Shown here piece by piece: positions 27,479-36,221 of a DNA stretch of 64,000 nt (the stretch's first letter is position 1; each line of letters begins with the position of its first letter). The DNA is from an uncultured Schlesneria sp. (lineage in GTDB: Bacteria > Planctomycetota > Planctomycetia > Planctomycetales > Planctomycetaceae). A program made the translations under genes and the position numbers. The stretch is taken from the NCBI GenBank assembly GCA_903840265.1, contig CAIMFH010000190.1:124001-188000 (forward strand). Reading direction: 5' to 3'. A model generated the notes under the pieces. That model was not told where the DNA came from, ran no database searches, and saw nothing but the letters and a program-made list of their open reading frames with translations.

Positions 27479-28057
27479 CTACTTTTCGACGCCACGAGGT
27501 ACGATCAATCCCTCGCTCCGAGTCCAAATCAACAAAGGGTTCGCCTGATTGCGAATGTAGTGGACAACAGTTTCAACCGCCCGTTCGTCAGGTAACTTTC
27601 GATTCGATCCGCCCCGCGTCCACCAATCCTCCCGAGGAGTTCCCATTCGATTGAGACAACGAGTTCCATATGCCTTCAAATCACCCAAGATCTTTTCGGG
27701 ATCAGGATCTCCCGAAACGCCAACGACCGCATGCAGGTGAGTCCGCACGATTCCGGTCGCAATCAACAGCCAGCTGCGAAACCTCGTCGTTTCCTGAAAC
27801 TGCCCCAACAGAGCCGAGGCTTGAGCGGCAGCCAGCAGAACTTCAGTAGACTTCAGCCTTCGCTCGAGCGCACCGAACAGATTTGGGTTCGGAGGAGCGG
27901 ATGGAGTCGCAAACTCGTTGAAGTCAACCAGATATCCACGATCATCGAAGTCGGAACCAACGAAGCCCCGTTCGTCACCAGGTAGCCAAGAGCCATAGGT
28001 GGTCCATGTCAGGAACCAATAGCGTTCAATGTTCACTAGGTTGATTGGCTCTGGCAT
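27479..28057 (-). CDS. REP-associated tyrosine transposase (RAYT, Y1/IS200-like)
   Basis: From ATG 28057 the protein is 192 residues. YWFLTWTTYGSWLPGDERG opens the Y1 transposase fold; the metal-binding HxH is in RTHLHAVVG; the likely nucleophilic Tyr is in TVVHYIRNQANP. RAYTs are domesticated single-strand transposases that act on REP hairpins rather than carrying their own element ends. REP palindromes of matching type flank the gene on both sides (27431, 28079, 28115, 28233), which is the classic arrangement. The ORF extends 58 codons upstream to 28231, but that part runs through the repeats and is not used. Confidence 0.88.
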   Translation of the reverse strand: MPEPINLVNIERYWFLTWTTYGSWLPGDERGFVGSDFDDRGYLVDFNEFATPSAPPNPNLFGALERRLKSTEVLLAAAQASALLGQFQETTRFRSWLLIATGIVRTHLHAVVGVSGDPDPEKILGDLKAYGTRCLNRMGTPREDWWTRGGSNRKLPDERAVETVVHYIRNQANPLLIWTRSEGLIVPRGVEK

Positions 28058-28078
28058 TTGGTGGCCTGTATCAACAAT

Positions 28079-28290
28079 CGGGTCCGCGTGCTGACGCAGA
28101 AGGCTTTTGATTTTGGTGAGCCGCGCTGCGTTAGCACGCGGACCCGATGAACATGGGGCTAACGACTTCTCTACGGCAAGCGACAACGGATTTACCTGAT
28201 TTCGACTGGTATCAGTTGCCTGTATCGACAATCGGGTCCGCGTGCTGACGCAGCGCGGCTCACCTGAAAACGTTGGTGAGCCGCGCCATT
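28079..28290. repeat. Cluster of REP palindromes upstream of RAYT
   Basis: Units lie at 28079-28099 (truncated, reverse), 28115-28146 (forward), 28233-28264 (reverse) and 28274 (partial forward), each built from GGTGAGCCGCG / CGCGGACCC arms. Alternating orientation makes BIME-like mosaics. Confidence 0.75.
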
Positions 28291-28301
28291 GCTGTTTCCG
28301 A

Positions 28302-29765
28302 TTAACCCAAGCTCATCGTCACGGTCTTCGATTCCGTGTAGTTCGCCAGTCCAGCCTCTCCAAGTTCGCGACCCATGCCGCTCATTTTGAAGCCGCCAAA
28401 CGGAGCTGCCGCGTCGAAGACATCGTAACAGTTCACCCACACGGTTCCGGCGCGAACACTGGCTGCGATGCGATGAGCCTTCTGTACATCGCGCGTCCAG
28501 ACTGCCGCCGCCAAGCCGTAGCACGTGCTGTTCGCTCGCTCGATGATTTCATCAACGGTCTTGAATGGCAGAATGCTCATCACCGGGCCGAAGATTTCGT
28601 CCTTGGCAATCGCCATTTCATCACGCACATTGCTGAACACGGTCGGTTCGATGAAGAAGCCTTTGTCACCGACGCGGCGACCACCGGTCAGGCACGTCGC
28701 TCCTTCTGATTTCCCCTTGTCGATGTAGCCCAGAATCTTATTGAACTGGTCGGCATCCACCTGAGGACCATGAGTCGTGTTCGGATCGAAGGGGTCACCG
28801 GTCTGGCGCGTCTTGGCTCGGGCCACGACCTTCTCGACAAACTTGTCGTGGATCGACTGTTCGACAAACAATCGCGAACCCGCGGTACAACACTGCCCCT
28901 GGTTGAAGAACAGGCCAAACTCGGCCCCGGCCACGGCGGCGTCCATGTCGGCATCGGCAAACACGATATTGGGACTCTTGCCACCCAGTTCGAACGTCAG
29001 CCGCTTCAGCGTCCCCGCGGCATCGACCATGATCTTCTTCGCGGTGTCGGTGTGACCGGTGAACGCGATCTTGTCGACACCCGGATGCTTGACGATCGCA
29101 GCACCAGTCGCGCCATAGCCAGTAACGACGTTGATCACGCCATCCGGAATCCCCGCTTCCTGAGCCAACTCGGCCATCCGCAGACAAGTCAGCGGCGTCT
29201 GCTCGGCCGGCTTCATCACAATGGTACAGCCAGCCGCCAGAGCCGGTCCCCATTTCCACGCGGCCATCAGAATCGGGAAGTTCCACGGAATGATCTGGCC
29301 TGCGACTCCGACGGGTTCACGCCGCGTATAGCAGAAGTAATTGCCGCGAATCGGAATCGTGTCGCCAGTCAGCTTATCAGCCCAGCCCGCATAATAACGT
29401 AGGCAATCAATCGCCAGCGGCAAGTCAGCCGCAAGAGCGTCTCGAATCGGCTTGCCATTATCGAGCGTCTCGAGAGCCGCCAATTCTTCCAGGTTGGCTT
29501 CCATCAAATCAGCCAACTTGTTCATCATCCGGCCACGATCACGCGCATCCGCCCGAGACCACGGCCCCGAATCAAATGCTGCTCGAGCGGCCTTTACCGC
29601 GGCATCGACATCGCTGGCATCTCCTTCAGCGACTTCCGCAATCACTTTTTCAGTAACAGGACTGATCGTGGCGAATCGCTTGCCGCTACGCGACTCCTGC
29701 CACTTGCCACCAATAAACAGATTGGTCTGACGAATCTTCGGGGGAGTAACCATTGCTGCTGCCAT
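28302..29765 (-). CDS. NAD(P)-dependent aldehyde dehydrogenase
   Basis: A 487-residue ALDH. The catalytic Cys is in [11 protein letters not shown] near residue 296 and the general base Glu in FELGGKSPN near 258; the nucleotide-binding [12 protein letters not shown] segment is also intact. It oxidises an aldehyde to a carboxylate in the cytoplasm, probably of the betaine-aldehyde/aliphatic group by motif, though the substrate is not decided by sequence. Starts at ATG 29765 with AGGAG ten bases upstream. The RAYT is just downstream and REPs between; no pathway partners adjacent. Confidence 0.92.
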   Translation of the reverse strand: MAAAMVTPPKIRQTNLFIGGKWQESRSGKRFATISPVTEKVIAEVAEGDASDVDAAVKAARAAFDSGPWSRADARDRGRMMNKLADLMEANLEELAALETLDNGKPIRDALAADLPLAIDCLRYYAGWADKLTGDTIPIRGNYFCYTRREPVGVAGQIIPWNFPILMAAWKWGPALAAGCTIVMKPAEQTPLTCLRMAELAQEAGIPDGVINVVTGYGATGAAIVKHPGVDKIAFTGHTDTAKKIMVDAAGTLKRLTFELGGKSPNIVFADADMDAAVAGAEFGLFFNQGQCCTAGSRLFVEQSIHDKFVEKVVARAKTRQTGDPFDPNTTHGPQVDADQFNKILGYIDKGKSEGATCLTGGRRVGDKGFFIEPTVFSNVRDEMAIAKDEIFGPVMSILPFKTVDEIIERANSTCYGLAAAVWTRDVQKAHRIAASVRAGTVWVNCYDVFDAAAPFGGFKMSGMGRELGEAGLANYTESKTVTMSLG

Positions 29766-29890
29766 GATGCAGAATCTCCTGAACTCAAGATGAGGGGTTC
29801 ACTGGACCTACTACCAGCGTATCCAACTGACCCCGTCGAGGACAGGTTTTCAACTCATCTAATTGTCGCGAGCCCGCTGATTCCCACTCC

Positions 29891-30020
29891 GGGTGCCACG
29901 GTGTCGGAGTCCTCGACGTCGCCGTGTCTTCTCTTTTGTAGCCAATCTCGCCAAGAGATTGGGCGAAGTCGATGAGCATTCAACCTCGGTTGTTGCTCCC
30001 CCAAAGTCTTGTCGACTTTG
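29891..30020. repeat. Two dispersed repeat pieces: GGGTGCCACGG and CCAATCTCGCC families
   Basis: 29891-29931 shares 41 identical bases with 31950-31990 (begins GGGTGCCACGGTGTCGG). 29938-29963 holds the GTAGCCAATCTCGCC palindrome, continuing with the degenerate AAGTCGATGAGC seen again at 63718. Confidence 0.8.
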
Positions 30021-30040
30021 ACTTCGCAAATCATGCACTG

Positions 30041-30325
30041 TCATCGAGCCCGTAGTCGACGCAGCAGCCTCACCCGAACAATCACACATCCCACCAGGAT
30101 ATTGATACACGCCGCTTTCCAGACCAGAAGCCACCAAGGCCGCCACCACGCTTTTGTGTAAAGCTCCACCGCATCGGATAGCCCAAACACAACCAGCGTG
30201 ATCGCAGCGATGACCCCCAATCGTAGCCAAGGCTGCGAAGCCCCCACGGTCCGTCTGGCAACGTAGATTCCCAGCGCCGGCCACCAGACCAGTTCAATCA
30301 CATTGATGATGTCGACATAGGTCAT
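30041..30325 (-). CDS. Small membrane protein
   Basis: A 94-residue protein with three hydrophobic helices (IELVWWPALGIYVA; LGVIAAITLVVFGL; WWLLVWKAACINILVG) and a basic tail (VRVRLLRRLRAR), so it is an inner-membrane protein. Family not recognised. It stands alone with weak ribosome site, flanked by repeats on both sides. Confidence 0.6.
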   Translation of the reverse strand: MTYVDIINVIELVWWPALGIYVARRTVGASQPWLRLGVIAAITLVVFGLSDAVELYTKAWWRPWWLLVWKAACINILVGCVIVRVRLLRRLRAR

Positions 30326-30372
30326 GCTCGGTGGCCCAAGAGTTTATTGGCTACTATGCTCGAACGGAACCA

Positions 30373-30410
30373 ATTAACGCAAAGTTTAAGGGGCGCCAAG
30401 ACGCAAAGAC
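30373..30410. repeat. CGCAAAG-family dispersed repeat
   Basis: TTAACGCAAAGTTTAAGGGGC, then GCCAAG and ACGCAAAG, the same order as at 11301 and 35793. Confidence 0.6.
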
Positions 30411-30421
30411 CTGTAAATCAA

Positions 30422-30826
30422 TCACGAGTCTACGGAACGAGTGATCAGAGCGTCGTTTATAATCCGGCCGATTTTCAGCACAGCTTCGTCACCACGCGAG
30501 TCATAGCAAACGCCGCGAAACTTCAGGATTTCACCATCCTTGTACCAGCCAAAAGGTGACTTCCGATCCAATGCACAGCGGATTCGAAAACGATTTCCGC
30601 TGACATGCTCAATAGTCAAGATCGGTGTATTCTGGATCTCACAAGACATTTCATCGTTGGGGTCAGTTCCGATACAAAACTGGTCGTGACTCCAGTGGCC
30701 GAACACCAACTCTGCCTGATCGAGAGTCGCTAACTTGCCGATCAATTCAGCATAGGGAGCAAGCCATTTTGCCCGCTGTCGGAAGTGTTCGACATGTAAC
30801 GGAGAACTCAATGGTGACCAGGACAT
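30422..30826 (-). CDS. Hypothetical protein in YgfZ operon
   Basis: A 134-residue cytoplasmic protein, no signal or membrane segment. ATG has a GGGAG ribosome site seven bases upstream and follows the YgfZ stop by 18 bases, so the two are one transcript. Acidic-basic mixed; a stretch around IRCALDRKSPFGWYKDGEILKF is rich in charged and aromatic residues. No family recognised. Confidence 0.6.
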   Translation of the reverse strand: MSWSPLSSPLHVEHFRQRAKWLAPYAELIGKLATLDQAELVFGHWSHDQFCIGTDPNDEMSCEIQNTPILTIEHVSGNRFRIRCALDRKSPFGWYKDGEILKFRGVCYDSRGDEAVLKIGRIINDALITRSVDS

Positions 30827-30844
30827 TCACTTCTCCCGAACCGC

Positions 30845-31786
30845 TCAATGTTGGTCTTGGACCACGCCCTGAGCCTCCGACACTCGTACCTTCGCCCCCG
30901 CCGCACCAAACCGTGTCTTCAAATACCCGATGACCGCAATCTCTCCCTTAGCATTCGCATTCGGCGCGACAGACGTAGTCACTCCCGCTTCGTCCTCAGT
31001 ATCTGCAGCGAGAATCGACGTCCCTGCTGTCAGAGTCGCCCCCTGCTCAAAGACAACCCGCCGTAGTTCTTTATTCGTATGCCCCATCGCGTCCAGCCGT
31101 GCAATCGGTTCCTGCCCAAGATAGCAACCTTTGGTGAACGAAATCGCCTGCTTCGTCCGAGCCACCTCTTGAGCGATGTTGTCCTCGGTGATATCCCGAC
31201 CGTAGTACGGGAAACCCGCTTCGATTCGGCGAGTCTCAAATTCGTCGGCCGATCCCGCTAGACATCCAACAGCCAGCAGACTCGAACGAGTCGCCTCGAT
31301 CGCCGACCGCGGCATCGACAGCAGAAAGCCAGGCTCGTTCAACAGATCAACCCGACGAATATCGAGCGGATTGCCGAATGCTTCTCGCGACACGCACCCG
31401 TATAGCGATAGGCCTTCCTCAACCATCAGCAATTGCGCGGCATGAGTCCCCGTGACAAACAGCTCGCCCCGTTCTTCGGATCGGCCAACCAGCTGGACAT
31501 CTTCGCGGATCAGATACCGATCCAGATGCGGGATGATTTTCGTTTCCTGGCCAGCCGTCGTATCGAGCCACAACGATTGCGGCCCAGCGAACACGAAGAT
31601 GTGGCCGAGGACTCGCCCCTTGATGTTCGGCAGAAACGCTTCGCACCCCTGCCCCGGCTGCAAGCCCTTAATGTCGTTCGTACAGAACCCGTGCAAAAAC
31701 TTCGCGCGGTCCTCGCCCGTCACTTCGATCTGCGTTCGATCGCTCAAGTCGTATACAGTAATCGCGGTTGTCGTCTCGTCGGTCAT
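30845..31786 (-). CDS. ygfZ: Folate-binding protein YgfZ (iron-sulfur cluster maturation)
   Basis: A 313-residue protein of the GcvT/T-protein fold. The YgfZ signature KGCYLGQEPIAR is present near residue 218 and its conserved Cys is intact. GEDRAKFLHGFCTNDI is the opening tetrahydrofolate-binding segment. YgfZ acts in the cytoplasm to maintain or repair Fe-S proteins such as MiaB and fumarase. Followed after 18 bases by an unknown gene with a good ribosome site. Confidence 0.9.
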   Translation of the reverse strand: MTDETTTAITVYDLSDRTQIEVTGEDRAKFLHGFCTNDIKGLQPGQGCEAFLPNIKGRVLGHIFVFAGPQSLWLDTTAGQETKIIPHLDRYLIREDVQLVGRSEERGELFVTGTHAAQLLMVEEGLSLYGCVSREAFGNPLDIRRVDLLNEPGFLLSMPRSAIEATRSSLLAVGCLAGSADEFETRRIEAGFPYYGRDITEDNIAQEVARTKQAISFTKGCYLGQEPIARLDAMGHTNKELRRVVFEQGATLTAGTSILAADTEDEAGVTTSVAPNANAKGEIAVIGYLKTRFGAAGAKVRVSEAQGVVQDQH

Positions 31787-31949
31787 GCCTACTGCTGCTC
31801 CAGTCGTTGAATTGGTTGAATGCCAATTCTCACGTGGTGATCACGATCTGGCAACGCGACGTCAAATAAGAATTTGGACGGCACATCTGTGAATTGGTCG
31901 TCAGGTGACGATCATTGAGGATCTGATGATCTCAAGCAACAAAACTCAC

Positions 31950-32037
31950 GGGTGCCACGGTGTCGGAGTCCTCGACGTCGCCGTGTCTTCCTCTTTATCA
32001 GCACGGCCACCCCGAAGATGGTGAGTCCGTGGCACCC
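31950..32037. repeat. Inverted-repeat element, GGGTGCCACGG ends
   Basis: GGGTGCCACGG (31950-31960) and CCGTGGCACCC (32027-32037) are perfect inverted ends of an 88-bp element. Its left 41 bases occur again at 29891. Confidence 0.7.
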
Positions 32038-32085
32038 AGAACTCTTGAACAGAAGTCGAAGTAGACCACGCCAACCAACATCCGT

Positions 32086-32110
32086 CCAAGGTCTTGCGGA
32101 CCTTGGCTAC
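32086..32110. repeat. Right end of CCAATCTCGCC-family element
   Basis: CCAAGGTCTTGCGGACCTTGG followed by CTAC; the same end is present in the full element at 63753-63777. Confidence 0.55.
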
Positions 32111-32165
32111 GAGAAGAGCAACTCGAATCGCATTCATTTCCCGTCATGATCTCCATTCGTGCAAA

Positions 32166-32247
32166 TTCGTCCGATTCGTGGTCCCGTTCTTTTTCTTCCT
32201 CTCGCCCCTTCCGTGTCTTCCGTGGTTCATCTCTTCTCCGCATTTGG
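32166..32247. repeat. Dispersed repeat, TTCGTCCGATTCGTGG family
   Basis: About 80 bases shared with 46060-46141: the same TTCGTCCGATTCGTGGTCC opening and TCTTCCGTGGTTCA ending, with a divergent centre. Confidence 0.65.
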
Positions 32248-32356
32248 TAGCCGATTCCGCCGAAGATCGATCGTCGCGGTTCAACACGAGTTTCAATCGT
32301 CGGCGGGATTGGCTCACAGCAACCAACAACTCAAAACCGTACCCAAAGAAAGCTTT

Positions 32357-32382
32357 GAGGACGGACCTCTTGGTCCGTCCTC
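32357..32382 (-). terminator. Hairpin downstream of the S41 protease gene
   Basis: GAGGACGGACC pairs with GGTCCGTCCTC over a four-base loop, 70 bases after the stop. There is no run of T on the minus strand, so it may be a processing or repeat hairpin rather than a true intrinsic terminator. Confidence 0.5.
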
Positions 32383-32449
32383 AATGTTGGCCGTCAACAT
32401 CGGTGATCCTTTTCCGATGGAAGTGATAAAGCGAGTCGTCTTGACTCGA

Positions 32450-34216
32450 TCAGATAGTCGTGCGTGCAGCTCGTGGAGCTTCACTGGTGCGGATGTATCG
32501 CAAAGCCATTTGCTTCAACCGTGGATCAACCGCGGTCTTCAAGGCAGCAGCGATGGCAGCGTCGTTTTCAGCGTCGTCTCCAATCGTGGGGTCAACTTTC
32601 AAATCCGGTGTCACACCAGCACCAGCCATTTCGCGACCTTCAGGGCTATAGAACTTAGCCGTCGTCAATCGCAATCCAGCAGGAGCCGTCTGCAGTGGGA
32701 ACAGAGTCTGAACCGTCCCCTTACCGTATGACCGTTCACCGACGATGATTCCACGACCATTTTCTTGAATCGCTGCCGCCAGGATTTCGCTGGCACTGGC
32801 ACTATTGCGATCGATCAGGATCACCAGCGGAACCTTCCAGGTCTGAGCATAGTTGGCTTCTTCTTTCGAGTTGTCCGATGCGTTGCGACCCTTTGTGGAA
32901 ACGATTGTCCCGGCTGGCAGGAATCGATCCGAGATTGCAATCGCCGAGGTCAGCAGCCCACCAGGATTACCTCGCAAATCGATGATCAGCGATTTCATCC
33001 CGTCATTGTGCAAGGCCATCAACGCGTCATCCATTTCCTTCACCGACGATTCGGTGAACGATTCCAGCTTGATGTATCCGACCTTACCCTTGTCATCAAC
33101 CATCTTCGAAGCCACGGCGTGCAGCACGATTCGGCGACGAACCAGCGTCACGTCGGCTCGTTGAGCACCACGCAGCAAGTCCAGCTTCAGTGACGATCCG
33201 ACTTGTCCCAGGATGTGTTCCACAGCCTGATTCAATTCCAAACCTTTTAGTGTCTGCTGATCAACAGCCGTTAACACGTCACCTCGACGAATCTGAGCCT
33301 CTGCAGCAGGACCACCTGGCAGCACCTTGAGCACCTTCAAGCCTTCAGTATGAGGTTCGACTTCGACACCAATCCCCACGATGTTCTCTTTCAATCCGAC
33401 ACTCGGACCACCCACTTTCTCAGGAGGGATCAGTGATGAGAACTGATCGAGCGTATCGAGTTCCGCATGCACGAATTCCAGGCCAACCGCCCCGGGTCGA
33501 ATCCCGACTTTGCTGCTGACCAGGTCTTGCACACGATTCATCGTCGTCACGGCGTCATCCAGGTTCTTCACGTTCACTCGTTGACGCATCTGATTCAACG
33601 CGTCTCTCAACTGTCCCAGCGATTGCTCATCAGCCTGCAGTTTGGCCGTCTGTTGGAACGAACGAGTGGTTAACGCCAGGTCCAGGTGTTCGAACGCGGC
33701 ATCGACTCGCTGAGCATACGTCGAAGGCTTGATATGGCGAGCGTCCACCATCTGCGACACTTCCACATACAACTGCTGAGCCGTCTGGTTATTCAATCGT
33801 TCCAGCAATCGTTGTTCGCGAGGATCCGCATATCGGTATTGGATCTTTTCGGCGACAGTAAGCTGTTTTGGTGGTTTGCGTTCTTCGACAGCCGGCTTGC
33901 GAACCGGGGACGCTTCCGTCGGAGTAACCTGTCGTGGTGGAGCAGGCAACTCTTCCACTTGTGGCTGACGAGCTCGGAACTTTGCTGGCTTGGCATCAGC
34001 GACTGAAGTGTCGTCCAGGATTCCTTCACGAAGCAGACGTTCTCGTAGAGTGATCGGGCCCTTGGGAGTCGGCTCCAGCTTCCCAATAAAGCTATCGGGA
34101 GCGGTACCGAAATCCGTGTTGCCGGCTTTATCGCCAGCTTGCACCAGTGTCGTGGCATAGAACAGAGTCAGAGCCACCATTCCGAATAAACGTCGGTTCG
34201 TGAAGTAAGTCGTCAT
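32450..34216 (-). CDS. S41-family C-terminal processing protease (CtpA-like) with PDZ domain
   Basis: A 588-residue exported protease: signal peptide (LFGMVALTLFYATTLVQAG), a basic/Pro-rich region, a long helical region, PDZ domain around residues 270-355, then the S41 core. DLRGNPGGLL marks substrate binding; the catalytic Ser is in NSASASEILA near residue 472 and the catalytic Lys in SYGKGTVQ near 497. It cleaves C-termini of secreted or periplasmic proteins and works with pilus or cell-division factors in other bacteria. Its helical insert of about 200 residues makes it larger than E. coli Prc-type cores. It is followed by no gene on the strand; csrA precedes it by 135 bases. Confidence 0.9.
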   Translation of the reverse strand: MTTYFTNRRLFGMVALTLFYATTLVQAGDKAGNTDFGTAPDSFIGKLEPTPKGPITLRERLLREGILDDTSVADAKPAKFRARQPQVEELPAPPRQVTPTEASPVRKPAVEERKPPKQLTVAEKIQYRYADPREQRLLERLNNQTAQQLYVEVSQMVDARHIKPSTYAQRVDAAFEHLDLALTTRSFQQTAKLQADEQSLGQLRDALNQMRQRVNVKNLDDAVTTMNRVQDLVSSKVGIRPGAVGLEFVHAELDTLDQFSSLIPPEKVGGPSVGLKENIVGIGVEVEPHTEGLKVLKVLPGGPAAEAQIRRGDVLTAVDQQTLKGLELNQAVEHILGQVGSSLKLDLLRGAQRADVTLVRRRIVLHAVASKMVDDKGKVGYIKLESFTESSVKEMDDALMALHNDGMKSLIIDLRGNPGGLLTSAIAISDRFLPAGTIVSTKGRNASDNSKEEANYAQTWKVPLVILIDRNSASASEILAAAIQENGRGIIVGERSYGKGTVQTLFPLQTAPAGLRLTTAKFYSPEGREMAGAGVTPDLKVDPTIGDDAENDAAIAAALKTAVDPRLKQMALRYIRTSEAPRAARTTI

Positions 34217-34351
34217 GTTTGCGGTTCCTTCCAGGAGTCAGCACCGGTCACGGTGCTTGGGGACAATTGCTCAGCAGAAATCCCAGGCTTGGCGATCTTT
34301 CGCCGCACTAACGTCAGTTCTTAGTGCACAATCCCATGAGTGCGACCAGCA

Positions 34352-34552
34352 CTAGTGCTGAAGAAGCAGAGTGTCGGCAACGCCGTCCTCATGCGTCATG
34401 GTCATCTCGTGCAGTTCACCGCGGATGATGCGAACCGAATCCGGTGCATCGATCCCGATCTTCACACTTCCCTTAGAAGTGTGCATCACTCGCACAACAA
34501 TGTTGTCGCCAATAATGATCGCGTCGTTTCGCTTCCGTGTGAGGATCAACAT
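34352..34552 (-). CDS. csrA: Carbon storage regulator CsrA
   Basis: A 66-residue RNA-binding protein. The N-terminus MLILTRKRNDAIIIGDNI and KIGIDAPDSVRIIRGEL are the two RNA-contact strands of CsrA dimers. It controls translation of target mRNAs by binding GGA in their leaders, typically of motility, glycogen and biofilm genes. Length is family-usual. A GGGAG ribosome site lies eight bases upstream. It lies 135 bases upstream of the S41 protease gene on the same strand and is not coupled to it. Glycogen phosphorylase, a typical target, is in the window but far away. Confidence 0.95.
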   Translation of the reverse strand: MLILTRKRNDAIIIGDNIVVRVMHTSKGSVKIGIDAPDSVRIIRGELHEMTMTHEDGVADTLLLQH

Positions 34553-35066
34553 CTTAGTACTCCCTTTGGTTGATCGTGCGACCTGTTCAATCCTTTGGTG
34601 TGACTGTCGGTCGTATGACTGTCACATGAGAAAAGGTGATAAGCAGCGATCGTGCCAGAGTCGTTGTGTCAATCCCTTTTTTGAATTTGACCGGCCAGAC
34701 CTGCCGTTCAAGCGTATCGAAAGCACTCATAACCGAGAGAATTGGGCTTTTTCCCATTGGAAAACAGCGACTTGCGACTCCTCCAAATTGTAAGAGTCAC
34801 TGTGGTGAGAGATCAGCCACTGCAATGTTTACGAGACAGTTGGCTGCAAGAACGTGGAAGAACACGTCTGTAGCCACAGTGAATCGGCAGAAGCTGCCGC
34901 CTGGGCGACCGGATAACCCGGATTTCTTATCACGGATCGATCCGACCGCGCGTTCAGAGCACAACGAACTCAGTCCGCGTCCGTCGGCATGCTCGTTGCG
35001 ATGCTTGAAACAACGCTCGCGATCGCGACGAAGAACGACTCTGCCAGTTTTGAAAGGATTCGCATC
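34553..35066. other. Divergent gap between csrA and secreted protein gene
   Basis: 514 bases with no supported gene. A longer frame starting at 34989 continues into the gene at 35067 but lacks a better ribosome site. No strong promoter or hairpin stood out. Confidence 0.45.
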
Positions 35067-35576
35067 ATGCTTGGTAAAAAGGTAAATGCAAAACAGTTTT
35101 GTATGAGTTTGGCATTCGTCACTGCAGTCGCATGCAGTAACAGCGCCTTCGCCCAGAACGGAGGCTGGTACTTCCCGGCGATGCCGTGGCAGACCTATTA
35201 CAGTGCCCCCTCTTCCAACACACCTTCTTATCCTTATAGTGGACCAGCCTGTTCATCGGGCTCCTGCGGAATTCGTCAGGCCCCCATGCAACGCATGCCA
35301 GCCAACTCTCAGCCAACCTACGTCCAACCCAACTACGGAACAGCCCGCCCCACATTCCAGCCAGCCCCTCCCGCGTCCCAACCAGTCGCCTCACAATCTC
35401 CGATGACTCAAACCAGAACCTGGCAACCCTCAGCCAACCGCGAAAGCCCGTTCTACGAATACCGCGAAGCCCCCACCCGCCAGCCAGCCCCCGCAACTCA
35501 GTCGACTCGAAAGCAACTCCCCGCCCAAACCCCAGTCGCCCGCAACCAAAACGACAACAGCCCGTTCTACCCCTAA
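35067..35576 (+). CDS. Secreted Pro/Gln/Ser-rich protein, unknown
   Basis: From ATG 35067 (AAGGA ribosome site nine bases upstream) the protein is 169 residues. A signal peptide (FCMSLAFVTAVACSNSAFA) is followed by a mature region composed mainly of Pro, Gln, Ser, Thr, Tyr and Ala with no globular pattern (PTFQPAPPASQPVASQ). Two cysteines appear in ACSSGSCG. It is probably an extended surface or periplasmic protein. Similar low-complexity proteins are common in planctomycetes but no family name is recognised. Confidence 0.65.
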   Translation: MLGKKVNAKQFCMSLAFVTAVACSNSAFAQNGGWYFPAMPWQTYYSAPSSNTPSYPYSGPACSSGSCGIRQAPMQRMPANSQPTYVQPNYGTARPTFQPAPPASQPVASQSPMTQTRTWQPSANRESPFYEYREAPTRQPAPATQSTRKQLPAQTPVARNQNDNSPFYP

Positions 35577-35665
35577 CACGACATCATCCACGTTTCGGGT
35601 ACTCCTGAGCGTGGGGCGTAAGCCCCCTGGCCCATCCACACTCACCGCCACAACAAAAAAAACCC

Positions 35666-35691
35666 GGTGAGCCGCGCTGCGCCGGCACGCG
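35666..35691. repeat. REP palindrome copy
   Basis: GGTGAGCCGCGCTGCG, then CCGGCACGCGG, same hairpin as beside the RAYT at 27431 but 7 kb away. Confidence 0.65.
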
Positions 35692-35792
35692 GATAACTTG
35701 CTTTGCAGGGGAGAAAGCAATTTTCACGCGAAGCGGCAAGTCGCGGAGCGGCATACTAGAGACATCAGGGTTTGGGCAGCGACCACATCAAC

Positions 35793-35950
35793 ATGGAGAC
35801 GGTATCAACGCGGAGACGCAAAGGCGCCAAGACGCAAAGTGAAGACAGACAGAGTTCGAAGAACCCTCCGCACATAGGCCTTCTGAAATTTCTCCTCTTC
35901 CCTTTGCGACTTCGCGCCTTTGCGTCTCCGCGTTGATAACCGTCTCCATG
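35793..35950. repeat. Large inverted repeat of the CGCAAAG family
   Basis: Forward unit at 35793-35840 begins CATGGAGACGGTATCAACGC and continues to GGCGCCAAGACGCAAAG; the reverse complement lies at 35900-35950, so about 48 bases at each end are inverted around a 60-base centre. A further GC-rich fragment (CGCGTCTTCGCGTCTTCGCG) is at 36006. Confidence 0.75.
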
Positions 35951-36221
35951 CAAGTAACGCCCCAAAGTCAGCACGCCCCTCCCTTCCTCTCTTCTCCGCG
36001 ACTCCGCGTCTTCGCGTCTTCGCGTGAAAATCGCTTCTCCTTCCTCCGCCATGCCAGCAAAGTGACCCACGTACTGACGTAGGGCAGCTAACCGATGCGT
36101 CCAGCCCCCCCTCGACCCGCACGAGGACCCGTCTACAATTCGGACTCCTGTTCCATATTCCACCCGAACAACGATCAACGCCCCTTGTCGGGGCGTCATT
36201 TGTTTCCGCTCGGGCAAGGCG

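Larger units (their letters stand above)
31787..32449. other. Repeat-rich gap, no gene seen
   Basis: A 660-base gap between YgfZ and the S41 protease that holds several short interspersed repeats (listed separately). Frames that run through it match repeat sequence only. Confidence 0.5.

Noticed and set aside
28058-28231. 58-codon upstream extension of the RAYT gene
   Set aside because: Encoded by REP palindromes; the internal ATG at 28057 begins the conserved Y1 fold.
36178-36196. Attenuator-like hairpin before the LLM gene
   Set aside because: GC stem without a T-tract; too weak to call regulatory without transcript data.
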